Shown: positions 33,398 to 42,447, counted from the stretch's first letter. The stretch is 64,000 nt of DNA from Streptomyces sp. ITFR-16 (GCF_031844705.1 NZ_CP134609.1:992001-1056000), one strand, 5' to 3'. Program-made: numbers and translations. Notes: generated from the letters alone by a model not told the origin.

Positions 33398-35719
33398 CTA
33401 CACCCGGGCCCCGTTGTCGTGCGGGTCCCGGCGCCCGGCCCCGGAGCGCGCGGCGCGGCCGGCGCGGACCGGCGGCGGGGCCTTGCTGGTGCGCTCCAGC
33501 AGGAGCGCGGCCGGAACGGCGGTCAGGACCGAGGAGTACGTCCCGACGACGATGCCGATCAGCAGGGCGAGGGCGAAGTCCGCGAGGAAGTCGCCGCCCA
33601 GCACGGCCAGCGCGGTGAGGATGAACAGGGCGCCCATCCCGGTGTTGACCGTCCGGGGCACGGTCTGCAGGACGGCCAGGTTCGCCACGTCCGCGAGCGG
33701 CCGGTCCCGGGCCTTCGCCCACAGCTCCCTGAGCCGGTCGAAGACCACGACCGAGTCGTTGACGGAGTAGCCGATGACGGTGAGCAGCGCCGCCAGGAAG
33801 ATCCCGTCGACGGTACGGCCCAGCCAGGCGAACGCCCCGACCAGGATGACCACGTCGTGGACCAGCGCCCCGACCGAGGCCACGGCGAACGTCCAGCGGA
33901 ACCGGATCGCCAGATAGCCCAGCTGGACGAGGACGGCGACGGCCAGGGCGATCAGCGCGTTGCGCCGCAGCTCGTCGCCCAGGCTGGGGCCGATGAGCTC
34001 GTCGCGGACCTTGACGGTGTTCCCGCCCTCCTCGGCCAGGGCGGCGCGCAGCGTGTGTTCACCGTCGTTGCCGAGGCTCCCGGTCCGTACGGAGATGTCG
34101 CCCGCGCCCGCCGTGGTGACCTCGGCGTCGGCGAACCCGGCGCGGGCGAGCGCGGTCCGGGCGGTCTCGACGTCGACGGGCCGGCTGGTCGCGTACTCGA
34201 CGAGGCGGCCACCGGTGAACTCGACGCCCAGGTCGACCCCGCGCACCACGATCCCCGCCACCGCCACCGCGACCAGGGCGGCGGAGACGAGCAGCCAGCG
34301 GTGCGGCGAGCGCATCAGCTGCGGGTCGCGCCGGGTGAGCCAGGTCCGTACCCGGCCGGGGGACGCGATGCCGTTGACGCCCCGGAAGTCGCTGACGAAC
34401 CGGGACCGGGCGGCCGTCTCGGTGAGGGCGCGGGCGATGACGAGTGCGGAGAACATCGACGCGAGGACGCCGATGCCGAGCGTGACGCCGAAGCCCTTGA
34501 CCGGGCCGGAGCCGAGGAAGAACAGCAGCCCGGCCGCGATGAGCGTCGTCACGTTGGAGTCGGCGACGGCGCTCCGGGCGTGCCGGAACCCGGCGGTCAG
34601 CGAGGTGCGCAGGGACGTGCGCGGGGAGGTGCGCCGGGACCGGGCGTGCTCCTCCCTGGCCCGTTCGAAGACGAGTACGTTCGCGTCGACCGCCATCCCG
34701 ATGGCCAGGACGAACCCGGCGAGCCCGGGCAGGGTGAGGGTGACACCGAGCGCCACCAGGGCCGCGTACGAGATCACTCCGTAGGCGGCGAGCGCCACGG
34801 CGGCCAGTGCGCCGAACAGGCGGTAGACGACGGTGATGAACAGGGCCGTGGCGGCGGCCCCGATGAGGGCGGCACGGGCGCTGGCAAAGATGGCGGCGGC
34901 GCCGAGCGTCGGGCCGACCGTCCGCTGCTCGACGATCTCGACGGGGACGGGCAGCGCCCCGCCCTGGATCAGCACGGCGAGTTCGCGGGCCTCGTCCGCG
35001 CCGAACGATCCGGTGATCTGTGTGGAGCCGGAGGGCAGACCGGTGCCGCAGGCGACGCCCGGGGATACCTGGGGCGAGGAGATCACCTGCCGGTCGAGGA
35101 CGATGGCGACCCGGCGCCGCTCGTCCTGGACCGGATGGCAGGCGGCCTCCCCCGTCAGCCGGGTCCAGTCCCGGCCGGCGTCCTTGTGGAAGTCGAGCGA
35201 GACCGTCCAGCCGGCGCCCTGCTGGGCGTCGAACGCGGCGGACGCCTCCTTGACACCCGCGCCGGAGAGTGCGGCGGGGCCGAGCGCGAGGGGCCTGCCC
35301 TGTTCGTCGGGGAGCGTCGGCGCGCCGCCGGACCGCGCGCCGTCCGACTGCTCCGTGTCCGGTGCGCCGGGGCCGGTGACGGCGTGAAAGGTCAGCTGCG
35401 CGGTTCTGCCGATGACGTCGGCGGCCTTGCGCGGGTCCTGCACGTCGGGGAGTTCGACGATGATCCGGTCCTCGCCGGAACGCGTCAGGGTCGGCTCCGT
35501 GACCCCGAGCGAGTCGATGCGCCGCCGCAGCACCTCCAGGGTGCGGTCCGTGCTCGTCCGGTCGGCCTTCGCCGTGCCGGAGTCCTTGGCCTGGAGCACC
35601 ATCCTGGTGCCGCCCTGGAGATCGAGGCCGAGTCGGGGTGACATGGTCAGGGTGATCAGTACGGAGACGAGCAGCACGGCCGCAGCCAGCACCGCCCGCA
35701 CCGTGGTGGCGCGTGTCAT
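33398..35719 (-). CDS. secDF: fused protein translocase subunit SecDF
   Basis: This 773-aa protein is SecD joined to SecF, with about twelve transmembrane segments. The SecD half has the GLDLQGGTRMVLQ strand near residue 30, a large exported domain, and the GMAVDANVLVFER motif with the proton-path Asp. The SecF half has GVEFTGGRLVEY and GYSVNDSVVVFDRLRE. It uses the proton gradient to assist Sec-dependent export. Actinomycetes usually also have separate secD and secF genes, so this fused copy is probably a paralogue (inference). It lies 68 nt downstream of a secreted-protein gene that is itself coupled to an MreB-like gene. Confidence 0.92.
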   Translation of the reverse strand: MTRATTVRAVLAAAVLLVSVLITLTMSPRLGLDLQGGTRMVLQAKDSGTAKADRTSTDRTLEVLRRRIDSLGVTEPTLTRSGEDRIIVELPDVQDPRKAADVIGRTAQLTFHAVTGPGAPDTEQSDGARSGGAPTLPDEQGRPLALGPAALSGAGVKEASAAFDAQQGAGWTVSLDFHKDAGRDWTRLTGEAACHPVQDERRRVAIVLDRQVISSPQVSPGVACGTGLPSGSTQITGSFGADEARELAVLIQGGALPVPVEIVEQRTVGPTLGAAAIFASARAALIGAAATALFITVVYRLFGALAAVALAAYGVISYAALVALGVTLTLPGLAGFVLAIGMAVDANVLVFERAREEHARSRRTSPRTSLRTSLTAGFRHARSAVADSNVTTLIAAGLLFFLGSGPVKGFGVTLGIGVLASMFSALVIARALTETAARSRFVSDFRGVNGIASPGRVRTWLTRRDPQLMRSPHRWLLVSAALVAVAVAGIVVRGVDLGVEFTGGRLVEYATSRPVDVETARTALARAGFADAEVTTAGAGDISVRTGSLGNDGEHTLRAALAEEGGNTVKVRDELIGPSLGDELRRNALIALAVAVLVQLGYLAIRFRWTFAVASVGALVHDVVILVGAFAWLGRTVDGIFLAALLTVIGYSVNDSVVVFDRLRELWAKARDRPLADVANLAVLQTVPRTVNTGMGALFILTALAVLGGDFLADFALALLIGIVVGTYSSVLTAVPAALLLERTSKAPPPVRAGRAARSGAGRRDPHDNGARV

Positions 35720-35787
35720 GGGTTTCCTCCGAGGGTGCGCCGAACGCCCGCACCCCGTACGACCGGAGGGTCGGCGGAGCGGGAGCG

Positions 35788-36381
35788 TCACGGCGGTGAT
35801 GGGGGCGGGACCCGCAGCCGGCGCGGGGCAGTGCTCGGAGGCCCGCGCACCCCGGGGAGGGCGGCGCGGAAACGGTCGTCGGCGCGGGGCACGGCGGGAG
35901 CCGGACCGGGGACGGGGAGCGGAAGCGGAAGGCCGGGCGGTCCCGGGAGCAGGGTGCCGGGATCCGGCGGCGGCAGATGCTGCGGTGTACGGGGATGGCC
36001 TGCGGCGGCCCAGGGGCGGGGAGCCGACGCCGGGCGGGACTCGCGGAACCCTGCGCCGGGCGCCGCAGCCGACGCGGTTGACGCGGTTGACGCGGTTGAC
36101 GCGGCCGAAGCGAACGAGGTGGTAGAGGTGGCCGACGCGGGCGAGGCGGGCGAGGCGGTTGAGGCGGTTGAGGCGGCCGACGCGGGCAGCGTGGCCAACG
36201 CCGCTGACGCACGCGTGGGGAGCCCCGCCCCCGCCGGGGCGCCGCCCGCGACGGTGAGGACGGCGAACAGCAGCGCGGCCAGGAACCGGCGGGCGGCGGC
36301 GCCGCGTCCGTGGTGGGCCGGGGCGTCCGGCAGGCCCCTCGGGGGCGCGTTCCCCCGGGGTGGCCCCGGGAGGGGGGTCAC
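35788..36381 (-). CDS. secreted low-complexity Ala/Ser/Thr/Pro-rich protein
   Basis: This 197-aa frame begins at a GTG that overlaps the stop of the MreB-like gene by 4 nt (GTGA). The product has a basic N-terminal region, a clear hydrophobic signal core ARRFLAALLFAVLTVAGG and a GAGLPTRASA-like cleavage region. The mature part is Ala-Ser-Thr repeats (coded by 9-nt tandem repeats) and then a Pro-rich tail with PPPDPGTLLPGPPGLPLPLP. No known domain is recognisable. Coupling plus a good signal sequence argue that it is real. It may be a wall-spanning or surface spacer exported with help of the adjacent SecDF (inference). Confidence 0.55.
   Translation of the reverse strand: MTPLPGPPRGNAPPRGLPDAPAHHGRGAAARRFLAALLFAVLTVAGGAPAGAGLPTRASAALATLPASAASTASTASPASPASATSTTSFASAASTASTASTASAAAPGAGFRESRPASAPRPWAAAGHPRTPQHLPPPDPGTLLPGPPGLPLPLPVPGPAPAVPRADDRFRAALPGVRGPPSTAPRRLRVPPPSPP
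36071..36187. repeat. 9-nt tandem repeat arrays in the low-complexity gene
   Basis: GACGCGGTT is repeated three times at 36071-36097, followed by a GACGCGGCC unit. A second array of related units (GAGGCGGGC, GAGGCGGTT, GAGGCGGCC, GACGCGGGC) occupies 36134-36187. The unit is three codons long, so copy changes keep the frame of the secreted protein and vary the length of its Ala-Ser-Thr linker. Confidence 0.8.
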
Positions 36382-37175
36382 CCGGACCGGCCGGGCAACG
36401 CCGGTGCGGCCGAGCCGTGGCGGAGCACGGAGCCGAGGACCAGTCCGGCACCCCGCACGACCGTGGTGGCGGGGTCGTCCCCGAGCCGGACCGGGACGCC
36501 CAGGCGAACCGCGATCCGGTGGGTGACGTCCGGGCGCAGCGCACCGCCGCCGGCGAGCAACGGCCCCCTGCGCAGGGCCCCGAGCAGCGCGCCGTGCCGG
36601 TCCTGCCGCCACATGGCCATGACCATGTCCAGCGCGGCGCGGACGAGGGCGGTGGGCGGCTCGCCCGGTTCCAGGTCACTGAGCCCGGTCTCGGCCAGCC
36701 GCGCGTCGCGCACCCTTCCGTCGACGAGCAGGGTCGCCTCGGTCAGCTCGGCGCCGATGTCGACGACGAGCAGCGGGCCGCCGTCCCCCGGGCCGGCGTA
36801 CGCGGCGGCGGCCCGGGCGCTGTCGAGGACGACGACGCTCCCCGGGCCGAGCGCGCGCAGCAACTCCCGGGCCTCGGCCCGGTGTCCGGACCCGGCGAGC
36901 ACGGGGTGGCTGAGGACGATCACCGTGTCGCCCCGGTCGGCGCCGAGGGCCGTCTCCGCGATGCGGGCCAGCATCCGGCCGCACGACTCCCTGTCGACGA
37001 TGCGGCCGCGCCGCACCGGACGCCCGGTCCCGTGCGCACCGTCCGGGCCGCTTCCGGTGTCCGCGACGACGCCCTGGCCGGGGATCCAGACGCGAGTGCG
37101 GGAGCTGCCGAGGTCGAGCGCGAGCCCCCGGGTGGCGCCCCCGAACCGCCCGCCGTGCGCAGCACGCATCGCCAT
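36378..37175 (-). CDS. short MreB/actin-like ATPase-fold protein
   Basis: This 265-aa protein resembles the MreB/Hsp70 actin-like superfamily. The first phosphate loop is LALDLGSSRTRVW (18-30), and the second is LLVVDIGAELTEATLLVDG. An EARELLRALG segment and GGALRPDVTHRIAVRLGVPV match MreB's C-terminal part. It is about 80 residues shorter than typical MreB, mainly in the middle, so it may not polymerise. It is followed without a gap by a secreted low-complexity protein and SecDF. A cytoskeletal or nucleotide-switch role at the cell envelope is inferred. Confidence 0.75.
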   Translation of the reverse strand: MAMRAAHGGRFGGATRGLALDLGSSRTRVWIPGQGVVADTGSGPDGAHGTGRPVRRGRIVDRESCGRMLARIAETALGADRGDTVIVLSHPVLAGSGHRAEARELLRALGPGSVVVLDSARAAAAYAGPGDGGPLLVVDIGAELTEATLLVDGRVRDARLAETGLSDLEPGEPPTALVRAALDMVMAMWRQDRHGALLGALRRGPLLAGGGALRPDVTHRIAVRLGVPVRLGDDPATTVVRGAGLVLGSVLRHGSAAPALPGRSG

Positions 37176-37285
37176 CGTTCCTCACCCACCCATAGACCCG
37201 CTGATAGCGAGGCATGACCGAGCCTTCACTATGCAATAGGCAGGCAAAGAAAGCTACTCCCACACATAATCGAAGGAGCCCTCTG

Positions 37286-39382
37286 TCATACCTCGACCGG
37301 CAGGAACTCCGCTATCAGCGCCGCGAACTCCGCCGGGTCCGCGATCCGCACCCCCAGCTCCTCCGCCTTGGTCCGCTTGGAGCCCGCCTTTTCGCCGGCC
37401 ACCAGCAGCGTGGTCCGCTTGGAGACGCTGGAGGAGGACTTTCCGCCGGCCCGCTCGATCAGCTCGTTCATCTGGTTGCGCGAGAGCTTCTCCAGCGCGC
37501 CCGTCATCGCCCCGGTGACCACCACGGTCATCCCGGTCAGCGGACGTCCGTCCGCGTCCGCGCCGTCCGCCGCGTCCCCGTCGCCCTCCTCGCCCGGCTC
37601 CGGCGGCGGGGTCGCGCCCGGCTCCGTCATGGTGAGCCCGGCGGCTACCAGCTTCTCGATCAGCGGGGCCAGCTCCACCAGCTCCGCGACGACACCCGCC
37701 GCCTTCTCCTTGCCGATGCCGTCGACCCGTTGCAGCGACTCCACGTCGGCGGCTCTGATCCGGTCCATCTCCGCGAAGTAGCGGGCGATCCGGCGCGACA
37801 TGGAGCGCCCGGTGCCCCGCACCCCCAGGGCGCAGAAGACCCGGGACAGCGGCTGCGCCCGCGCCGCGTCGATCGCGGCCAGCAGATTGTCGGTGCTCGT
37901 CTCGCCCATCCGCTCCAGCGCGAGCAACTGCTCGCGCTCCAGGGTGAACAGATCGGCGAAGTCGGCGACGAGGCCGGCGTCGACGAGCTGCACCACCCGG
38001 GTCGTGCCCAGGCCCTCGATGTCGAGCTGGTCGCGCCCGGCCGCGTACGAGACGGAGGCCACCAGACGGCAGTCGCGGCCCCTGACGCAGCGCCAGCGCT
38101 GCTCGCTGGTGTCGATCTCCGAGCCGCACTGCGGGCACGCCTCGGGGAAGACGACCGGCTGCTCCTCGCCCGTGCGCAGATGGGCGACCGGCGCCTCGAT
38201 GCGGGGGATGATGTCGCCCGCCTTGTAGACCATCACATGGTCGCCGATCCGCAGATCGCGCCGCGTGATGTCGGCCGGGTTGTGCAGCGTGGCGTAGCCG
38301 ACCGTAGATCCGTCGATCTCGACCGGCTCCAGCACCGCGCGCGGCGCGATGATGCCCGTACGGCCCACGTTCCACTCGACGCCCAGGAGGCGGGTGACCT
38401 TCTCGACGGCGGGCAGCTTGTAGGCGATGGCCCAGCGCGGCGCCCGGGTGCCGGAACCGGCCTCGCGCTGATCGGCGGCGAGGTCCGCCTTGATCACGAT
38501 GCCGTCGATGCCGAAGGGCAACGCGGCCCGGAGCGCGGCCACTTCCTCCACGCGGGCCTGGACCTCCTCGACGGTCGCGACGGTGCGCGGCGCCACCTCC
38601 GTGTCCGCCGCCGTGTGCACCCCGAGGCCCGCCACATGGGCGAGGGTCTCGCTGTGGGGCAGCTCGGCCAGCGTGGCGGTCAGCTCGCCGGAGTCGGGCA
38701 GCGGCAGGGCGCCGTACGCGAAGAACGTCATCTCCACCGTGTAGGCACGGTCCTTGGCGCGCAGGGTGCCCGCCGCGCCGTTGCGCGCGTTGGCGAAGGG
38801 GGCGCCGCCGTGCTCGGTGCGGACCGCGTTGGCATGCTCGAACTGCTCGGTCGTCATGAGGATCTCGCCGCGTATCTCGATCGTCACCGCTTCCGCGAGC
38901 TGCCGGGGAAGCCCGGCGACGGTGCCGATCGCATGCGACACGTCCTCGCCCGCGGTGCCGTCGCCCCGGGTGATCAGCCGCTCCAGCCGGCCCGCGCGGT
39001 ACCGGGCGGCGACCGCCAGGCCGTCGAGCTTCGGCTCGACGCTCCACGCGGTGACGGGCCGCCCTATCCGGCGCTCCAGCGAAACGGTCCAGGTGGCGAA
39101 CTGCTCGGCGGAGAAGACGTTGTCCAGGGAGAGCATCGGCACGGTGTGCGGCACATCCCCGACTGCCGCGCCGCCGGCCACCTTGCCGGTCGGCGAGTCG
39201 GCCAGCACCTCCTTCGGGTGGTCCTGTTCGTACGCGGCGATCCCGCGCGCCAGCCGGTCGTAGGCGTCGTCGTCGAGCGTGCTCTCGCCCGTGGCGTAGT
39301 ACGCGGCGGCGGCCTGCGACGCTTCTTCGACCGCGGCGGCGTAGGCGGCGGTATCGGCGAGCACAACAGCTGAGTTCGTCAT
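37286..39382 (-). CDS. ligA: NAD-dependent DNA ligase (LigA family, divergent paralogue)
   Basis: This 698-aa ligase has the full LigA order: Ia domain, adenylation domain with catalytic Lys118 in EPKLDG, OB fold ([16 protein letters not shown]), Cys4 zinc finger (CPQCG then C-x5-C), HhH repeats ([23 protein letters not shown]) and a C-terminal BRCT domain ([11 protein letters not shown]). In the NAD-binding Ia domain, Tyr28, Asp38, Tyr41 and Asp42 align with E. coli Y22, D32, Y35 and D36, but the His at E. coli position 23 is Tyr29. The ATG at 39382 is preferred over 39412. It seals nicks in DNA. It is probably an accessory ligase. Confidence 0.92.
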   Translation of the reverse strand: MTNSAVVLADTAAYAAAVEEASQAAAAYYATGESTLDDDAYDRLARGIAAYEQDHPKEVLADSPTGKVAGGAAVGDVPHTVPMLSLDNVFSAEQFATWTVSLERRIGRPVTAWSVEPKLDGLAVAARYRAGRLERLITRGDGTAGEDVSHAIGTVAGLPRQLAEAVTIEIRGEILMTTEQFEHANAVRTEHGGAPFANARNGAAGTLRAKDRAYTVEMTFFAYGALPLPDSGELTATLAELPHSETLAHVAGLGVHTAADTEVAPRTVATVEEVQARVEEVAALRAALPFGIDGIVIKADLAADQREAGSGTRAPRWAIAYKLPAVEKVTRLLGVEWNVGRTGIIAPRAVLEPVEIDGSTVGYATLHNPADITRRDLRIGDHVMVYKAGDIIPRIEAPVAHLRTGEEQPVVFPEACPQCGSEIDTSEQRWRCVRGRDCRLVASVSYAAGRDQLDIEGLGTTRVVQLVDAGLVADFADLFTLEREQLLALERMGETSTDNLLAAIDAARAQPLSRVFCALGVRGTGRSMSRRIARYFAEMDRIRAADVESLQRVDGIGKEKAAGVVAELVELAPLIEKLVAAGLTMTEPGATPPPEPGEEGDGDAADGADADGRPLTGMTVVVTGAMTGALEKLSRNQMNELIERAGGKSSSSVSKRTTLLVAGEKAGSKRTKAEELGVRIADPAEFAALIAEFLPVEV

Positions 39383-39504
39383 GACCCCCATCCTGCCGTC
39401 CACCACTGACAACGCCCCGGTCAGAGCCTTCGGGCGCCGCTCCGCGACGCCTTCGGCCCGCCCCGCGCCCCCTATGGGACGGCATCCGCGGATACCTCAC
39501 GTGA

Positions 39505-39516
39505 GAGAGCGCTCTC
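39505..39516. promoter_or_regulatory. LacI-type operator palindrome, distal
   Basis: GAGAGCGCTCTC is a perfect 12-bp palindrome with the central CGCG-like AGCGCT core typical of LacI-family sites in actinomycetes. It is followed by GATCAGG. A second copy lies 109 nt downstream, near the DUF1996 gene. Confidence 0.65.
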
Positions 39517-39612
39517 CCGCGATCAGGGGTCCCCAACTACGTTCAACCCGCAGGGAATTGCAGGTCTGCACCCTCTATCGACATGTCCGTAACACGCTTT
39601 TACGTTCCAAGC

Positions 39613-39626
39613 AGAGAGCGCTCTCT
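39613..39626. promoter_or_regulatory. LacI-type operator palindrome, proximal
   Basis: AGAGAGCGCTCTCT is a perfect 14-bp palindrome 59 nt upstream of the DUF1996 start. GATCAGG follows at 39632-39638 and again at 39649-39655. With the distal copy it forms a pair suited to binding by the LacI regulator encoded at 41379, perhaps with DNA looping. Confidence 0.7.
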
Positions 39627-39684
39627 CGCATGATCAGGAACCCTCCGTGATCAGGAATCCCCCACTTCCCCGAACAGGAGTGCC

Positions 39685-40629
39685 GTGCTCTTCTTCCGTC
39701 AACGACGCACCGGCGAGGACAGCCCCCGCAGAGCCCTGCCGCCCCGCCGCTACCGCACGGCGGCGCTCGCCGCCGCCGCGCTCGCCCTGACCTTCCTCCA
39801 GGCCACCACCGGCAGCGCCTCCGCCGGTCCCGCCGCCGCCTCGGCCCCCGCCCCCAAGGCAGCCGCCGACGTCGTCCGGGTGGCCGAGTTCCTCGCCGAG
39901 TGCCCCTACACCCACCGGGCCCCCGACGACCCGATCGTCTTCCCCGGTCTGCCCGGGGCCTCGCACATGCACAGCTTCTTCGGCAACGACTCCACCAACG
40001 GCAACTCCGACCTCGCCTCGCTGGAGAAGGCCCGCAGCAGCTGCTCCCCCGACATCGACCTGTCGTCGTACTGGGTGCCGACCCTGTACGACGGGGACAA
40101 GGAGGTCGAGCCCACCGGCACGACGTTCTACTACCTGGGCGAGGGCGTCCGCGACGACGTCATCCAGCGGATCCAGCCCTTCCCCCGGGGGCTGCGGATC
40201 GTCGCGGGCAACGCCAAGGCCACCGGCCCCGACGACAACACCATTTCGCGCTGGTCGTGCCTGCACCACGGCGAGGTCAACCCGTCGCACGACTTCGTCA
40301 ACTGCCCGGCGGACGCGATGCTGGAGTCGTACCTCGACTTCCCGCAGTGCTGGAACGGCAAGGACCTCGACTCCGCCGACCACAAGAGCCACATGGCCTA
40401 CCCGGTCGGCGGCGAGTGCCCCTCGACGCACCCGGTGCCGGTGCCCAAGCTCCGTCAGGTGCTGCGGTATCCGGTCAACGGTGACCCGGCCCGGTTCCGG
40501 CTGGCGTCCGGACCCGGCTACACGATGCACGGCGACTTCTTCAACGTGTGGCCCGAGGCCGACCTGGCGCAGCGCGTCCGTGACTGCATCAACGCCATCG
40601 TGAAGTGCGGTGCGGACGGCACCCCCTGA
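39685..40629 (+). CDS. secreted DUF1996 domain-containing protein
   Basis: This 314-aa protein has an N-terminal signal peptide (AALAAAALALTFLQATTGSASA) and a DUF1996 domain over most of the remainder. DUF1996 features include FLAECPYTHRAPDDPIVFPG, the HMHSFFGN motif, WSCLHHGEV, and FPQCWNGKDLDSADHKSHMAYP with its His and Cys residues. The start is GTG with AGGAG 4 nt upstream. The domain is found in secreted proteins of bacteria and fungi, but its activity is not established. Two LacI-type operators lie upstream. It may act on an extracellular glycan or other polymer (inference from regulation only). Confidence 0.9.
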   Translation: MLFFRQRRTGEDSPRRALPPRRYRTAALAAAALALTFLQATTGSASAGPAAASAPAPKAAADVVRVAEFLAECPYTHRAPDDPIVFPGLPGASHMHSFFGNDSTNGNSDLASLEKARSSCSPDIDLSSYWVPTLYDGDKEVEPTGTTFYYLGEGVRDDVIQRIQPFPRGLRIVAGNAKATGPDDNTISRWSCLHHGEVNPSHDFVNCPADAMLESYLDFPQCWNGKDLDSADHKSHMAYPVGGECPSTHPVPVPKLRQVLRYPVNGDPARFRLASGPGYTMHGDFFNVWPEADLAQRVRDCINAIVKCGADGTP

Positions 40630-40649
40630 CCGTCGCTCCCCCGTCGACC

Positions 40650-40680
40650 GCCCGCCCGGGGCCCCGCGCCCCGGGCGGGC
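40650..40680. terminator. 13-bp perfect hairpin after the DUF1996 gene
   Basis: GCCCGCCCGGGGC at 40650-40662 pairs exactly with 40668-40680 around a 5-nt loop. It lies 21 nt after the stop and 22 nt before the DUF305 gene. Confidence 0.75.
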
Positions 40681-40701
40681 CCTGCCCCCGAGGACGGATC
40701 C

Positions 40702-41304
40702 GTGACGAAGGCGGCCCGCGCCACCGCGGCACTCACCCTGCTTCTCCTCATGGCCGGTTGCGCGTCCCCCGCGGACGCGCGCCGCCCGGCCGCACCGCCC
40801 CCCTCGGCCTCCGCTCCCCCGGTGTCCGCTCCCCCGGCCTCCGGCGCCCCCGCCGATCCGACGGACGCCGCCTGGGTCCAGCTGATGACCCCGATGAACG
40901 AGCAGGCCGTGGCGCTCCTCTCGCTCGCCGCCGAGCGCTCCGGGGACGCCCGGGTGCGGAGCTGGGCGGCCGGGCTGCGGACCTCGCAGAACGGCGAACT
41001 CGCCCGGCTGCGACCGCTGCTGGCCCGGATGGGGCTGCCGGACACCAATGTGCACGAGGGCCACGACATGCCGGGCATGGTGACGGCCGACGACCTCGCA
41101 CGGGCCCGCGCCGTGCGGGGCGCCGCCTTCGACCGGTTCCTGGTTGCGGAGATCGGGGACCATCTGCGCCAGAGCGCCGAGGTGTCGCGCTCCGAGACCG
41201 GGGCCGGCACCCGGCAGGACGCCAAGCGGCTCGCCGCCGCCCTGGTGTCGGCCCGCCGCACCGAACTCGCCCGGCTTCCGGACGTGTCCGGCGGCCCCGG
41301 CTGA
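40702..41304 (+). CDS. DUF305 domain-containing lipoprotein
   Basis: This 200-aa protein has a signal peptide ending in the lipobox LMAGC, followed by a Pro/Ala-rich linker. The DUF305 four-helix domain (about 55-190) contains the Met/His-rich segment HEGHDMPGMVTADDLARARA. The family binds metal through such residues, and is ferritin-like in fold. The start is GTG with GAGGA upstream. It is an extracytoplasmic membrane-anchored protein. A role in metal handling is plausible from the His/Met cluster, but its typical HNxxA motifs are weaker here. Confidence 0.85.
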   Translation: MTKAARATAALTLLLLMAGCASPADARRPAAPPPSASAPPVSAPPASGAPADPTDAAWVQLMTPMNEQAVALLSLAAERSGDARVRSWAAGLRTSQNGELARLRPLLARMGLPDTNVHEGHDMPGMVTADDLARARAVRGAAFDRFLVAEIGDHLRQSAEVSRSETGAGTRQDAKRLAAALVSARRTELARLPDVSGGPG

Positions 41305-41366
41305 TGCCCCGGTCAACGTACTCCCAAGCCCTTCGCGGCCGTTTCCGCGCCGGTCGTACCACCCGG

Positions 41367-41372
41367 TATAAA
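41367..41372 (+). promoter_or_regulatory. -10 hexamer of a likely leaderless LacI transcript
   Basis: TATAAA ends 6 nt before the ATG at 41379 and no ribosome-binding site is present. Confidence 0.5.
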
Positions 41373-41378
41373 GACTGC

Positions 41379-42431
41379 ATGACTGCCGACCCGCCACTGC
41401 CCGCCCGTCCCGCCACCTTGGAGGACGTCGCCGGAGTGGCCGGGGTGTCACGGGCGACGGTGTCCCGGGTGATCAACGGGGCGACGACCGTGGACCCGGT
41501 GCTGCGGCGGATGGTCGAGGAGGCCGTGGACGCCACCGGTTACGTGCCCAACCGCGCGGCCCGCTCCCTGGTGACCCGGCGCACCGACTCGATCGCCCTG
41601 GTCGTCTCGGAGCGGGAACGCCGCACGGTGCCCGAGCCGTTCGTCGGCCGGATGTTCTCCGATCCGTACTTCGGGCGGGTGGTCGGCGGACTGCTGGAGG
41701 TGCTGCGTCCCGCGGGCATCCAGCTGGTGCTGATGCTGGCCGACGACCGGGAGTCCCGCGACCAGTTGCTGTCGTACCTGCGCCATGGGCACGTCGACGG
41801 AGTGGTGCTGATCTCCTCGCACGCGGACGACCCGCTGCCGGGGCTGCTGCACGAGACCCGGCTGCCCGCCGTGCTCGCGGGACAGCCCCGCAGGCCGACG
41901 CCGATCACCTATGTCGAGGCGGACCAGCGGGCCGGGGCGCAGCTGGCCGCCGACCACCTGGCCTCGCTGGGCCGCCGCCGGATCGGCACGGTCTCGGGCC
42001 CGCAGGACATGCCGGCCGGCCAGGCGCGGCTCACGGGTTTCCTGGACGCGCTCGCCGCGCACGGCATCCGGGACGTGGCCACCGCCGAGGGCGACTTCAC
42101 CCATGCCGGCGGCGCGTCGGCCATGAAGCGGCTGCTCGCGGACCGGCCGGATCTGGACGCGGTGTTCATCGCGTCGGACCTGATGGCGCTGGGTGCCGTG
42201 CCGGTGCTGCTGCGGGCCGGCAAGGACGTGCCCGAGGACGTGGCGCTCGTCGGGTTCGACGACAGCAGCGCGGCGCTGGCCTGCGACCCGCCGCTGACGA
42301 CGGTCCGGCAGCCGGTGGAGGAGATGTCGGCGGAGATGGCCCGGCTGCTGCTGCGGCAGATCGGCAAGCCGGGGGCCCCGGCCCCGTCCGTGATCTTCCA
42401 CCCGTCCCTCGTACGGCGCCAGTCGGCCTGA
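41379..42431 (+). CDS. LacI family transcriptional regulator
   Basis: This 350-aa regulator has an N-terminal LacI HTH and hinge (ATLEDVAGVAGVSRATVSRVINGATTVDP at about 12-40, then GYVPNRAARSLVTRR) and a periplasmic-binding-like sugar domain (VDGVVLISS, AVFIASDLMALG-type strands and VALVGFDDSSAA). The frame is open upstream, but the ATG at 41379 gives the correct N-terminus. Two palindromes of the LacI type lie about 1.8 kb upstream before the DUF1996 gene and are the most likely target. It probably responds to a sugar derived from a polymer. Confidence 0.92.
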   Translation: MTADPPLPARPATLEDVAGVAGVSRATVSRVINGATTVDPVLRRMVEEAVDATGYVPNRAARSLVTRRTDSIALVVSERERRTVPEPFVGRMFSDPYFGRVVGGLLEVLRPAGIQLVLMLADDRESRDQLLSYLRHGHVDGVVLISSHADDPLPGLLHETRLPAVLAGQPRRPTPITYVEADQRAGAQLAADHLASLGRRRIGTVSGPQDMPAGQARLTGFLDALAAHGIRDVATAEGDFTHAGGASAMKRLLADRPDLDAVFIASDLMALGAVPVLLRAGKDVPEDVALVGFDDSSAALACDPPLTTVRQPVEEMSAEMARLLLRQIGKPGAPAPSVIFHPSLVRRQSA

Positions 42432-42447
42432 TCCGGGGGCCCTCGGG

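Noticed and set aside
35735..36526. Plus-strand frame with Asp-Ala-Val and Glu-Ala-Val repeats
   Set aside because: The repeats come from the same 9-nt arrays. It has no signal peptide or coupling, while the minus-strand frame has both, so the minus strand is preferred.
35720..36679. A 320-codon N-terminal extension of SecDF
   Set aside because: It overlaps two other frames, is low-complexity with Asn-Arg-Val repeats, and the ATG at 35719 already gives a proper SecD N-terminus.
37214..39373. 719-codon plus-strand frame opposite the DNA ligase
   Set aside because: Leu/Arg/Gly-rich with no domain; the ligase on the other strand is certain.
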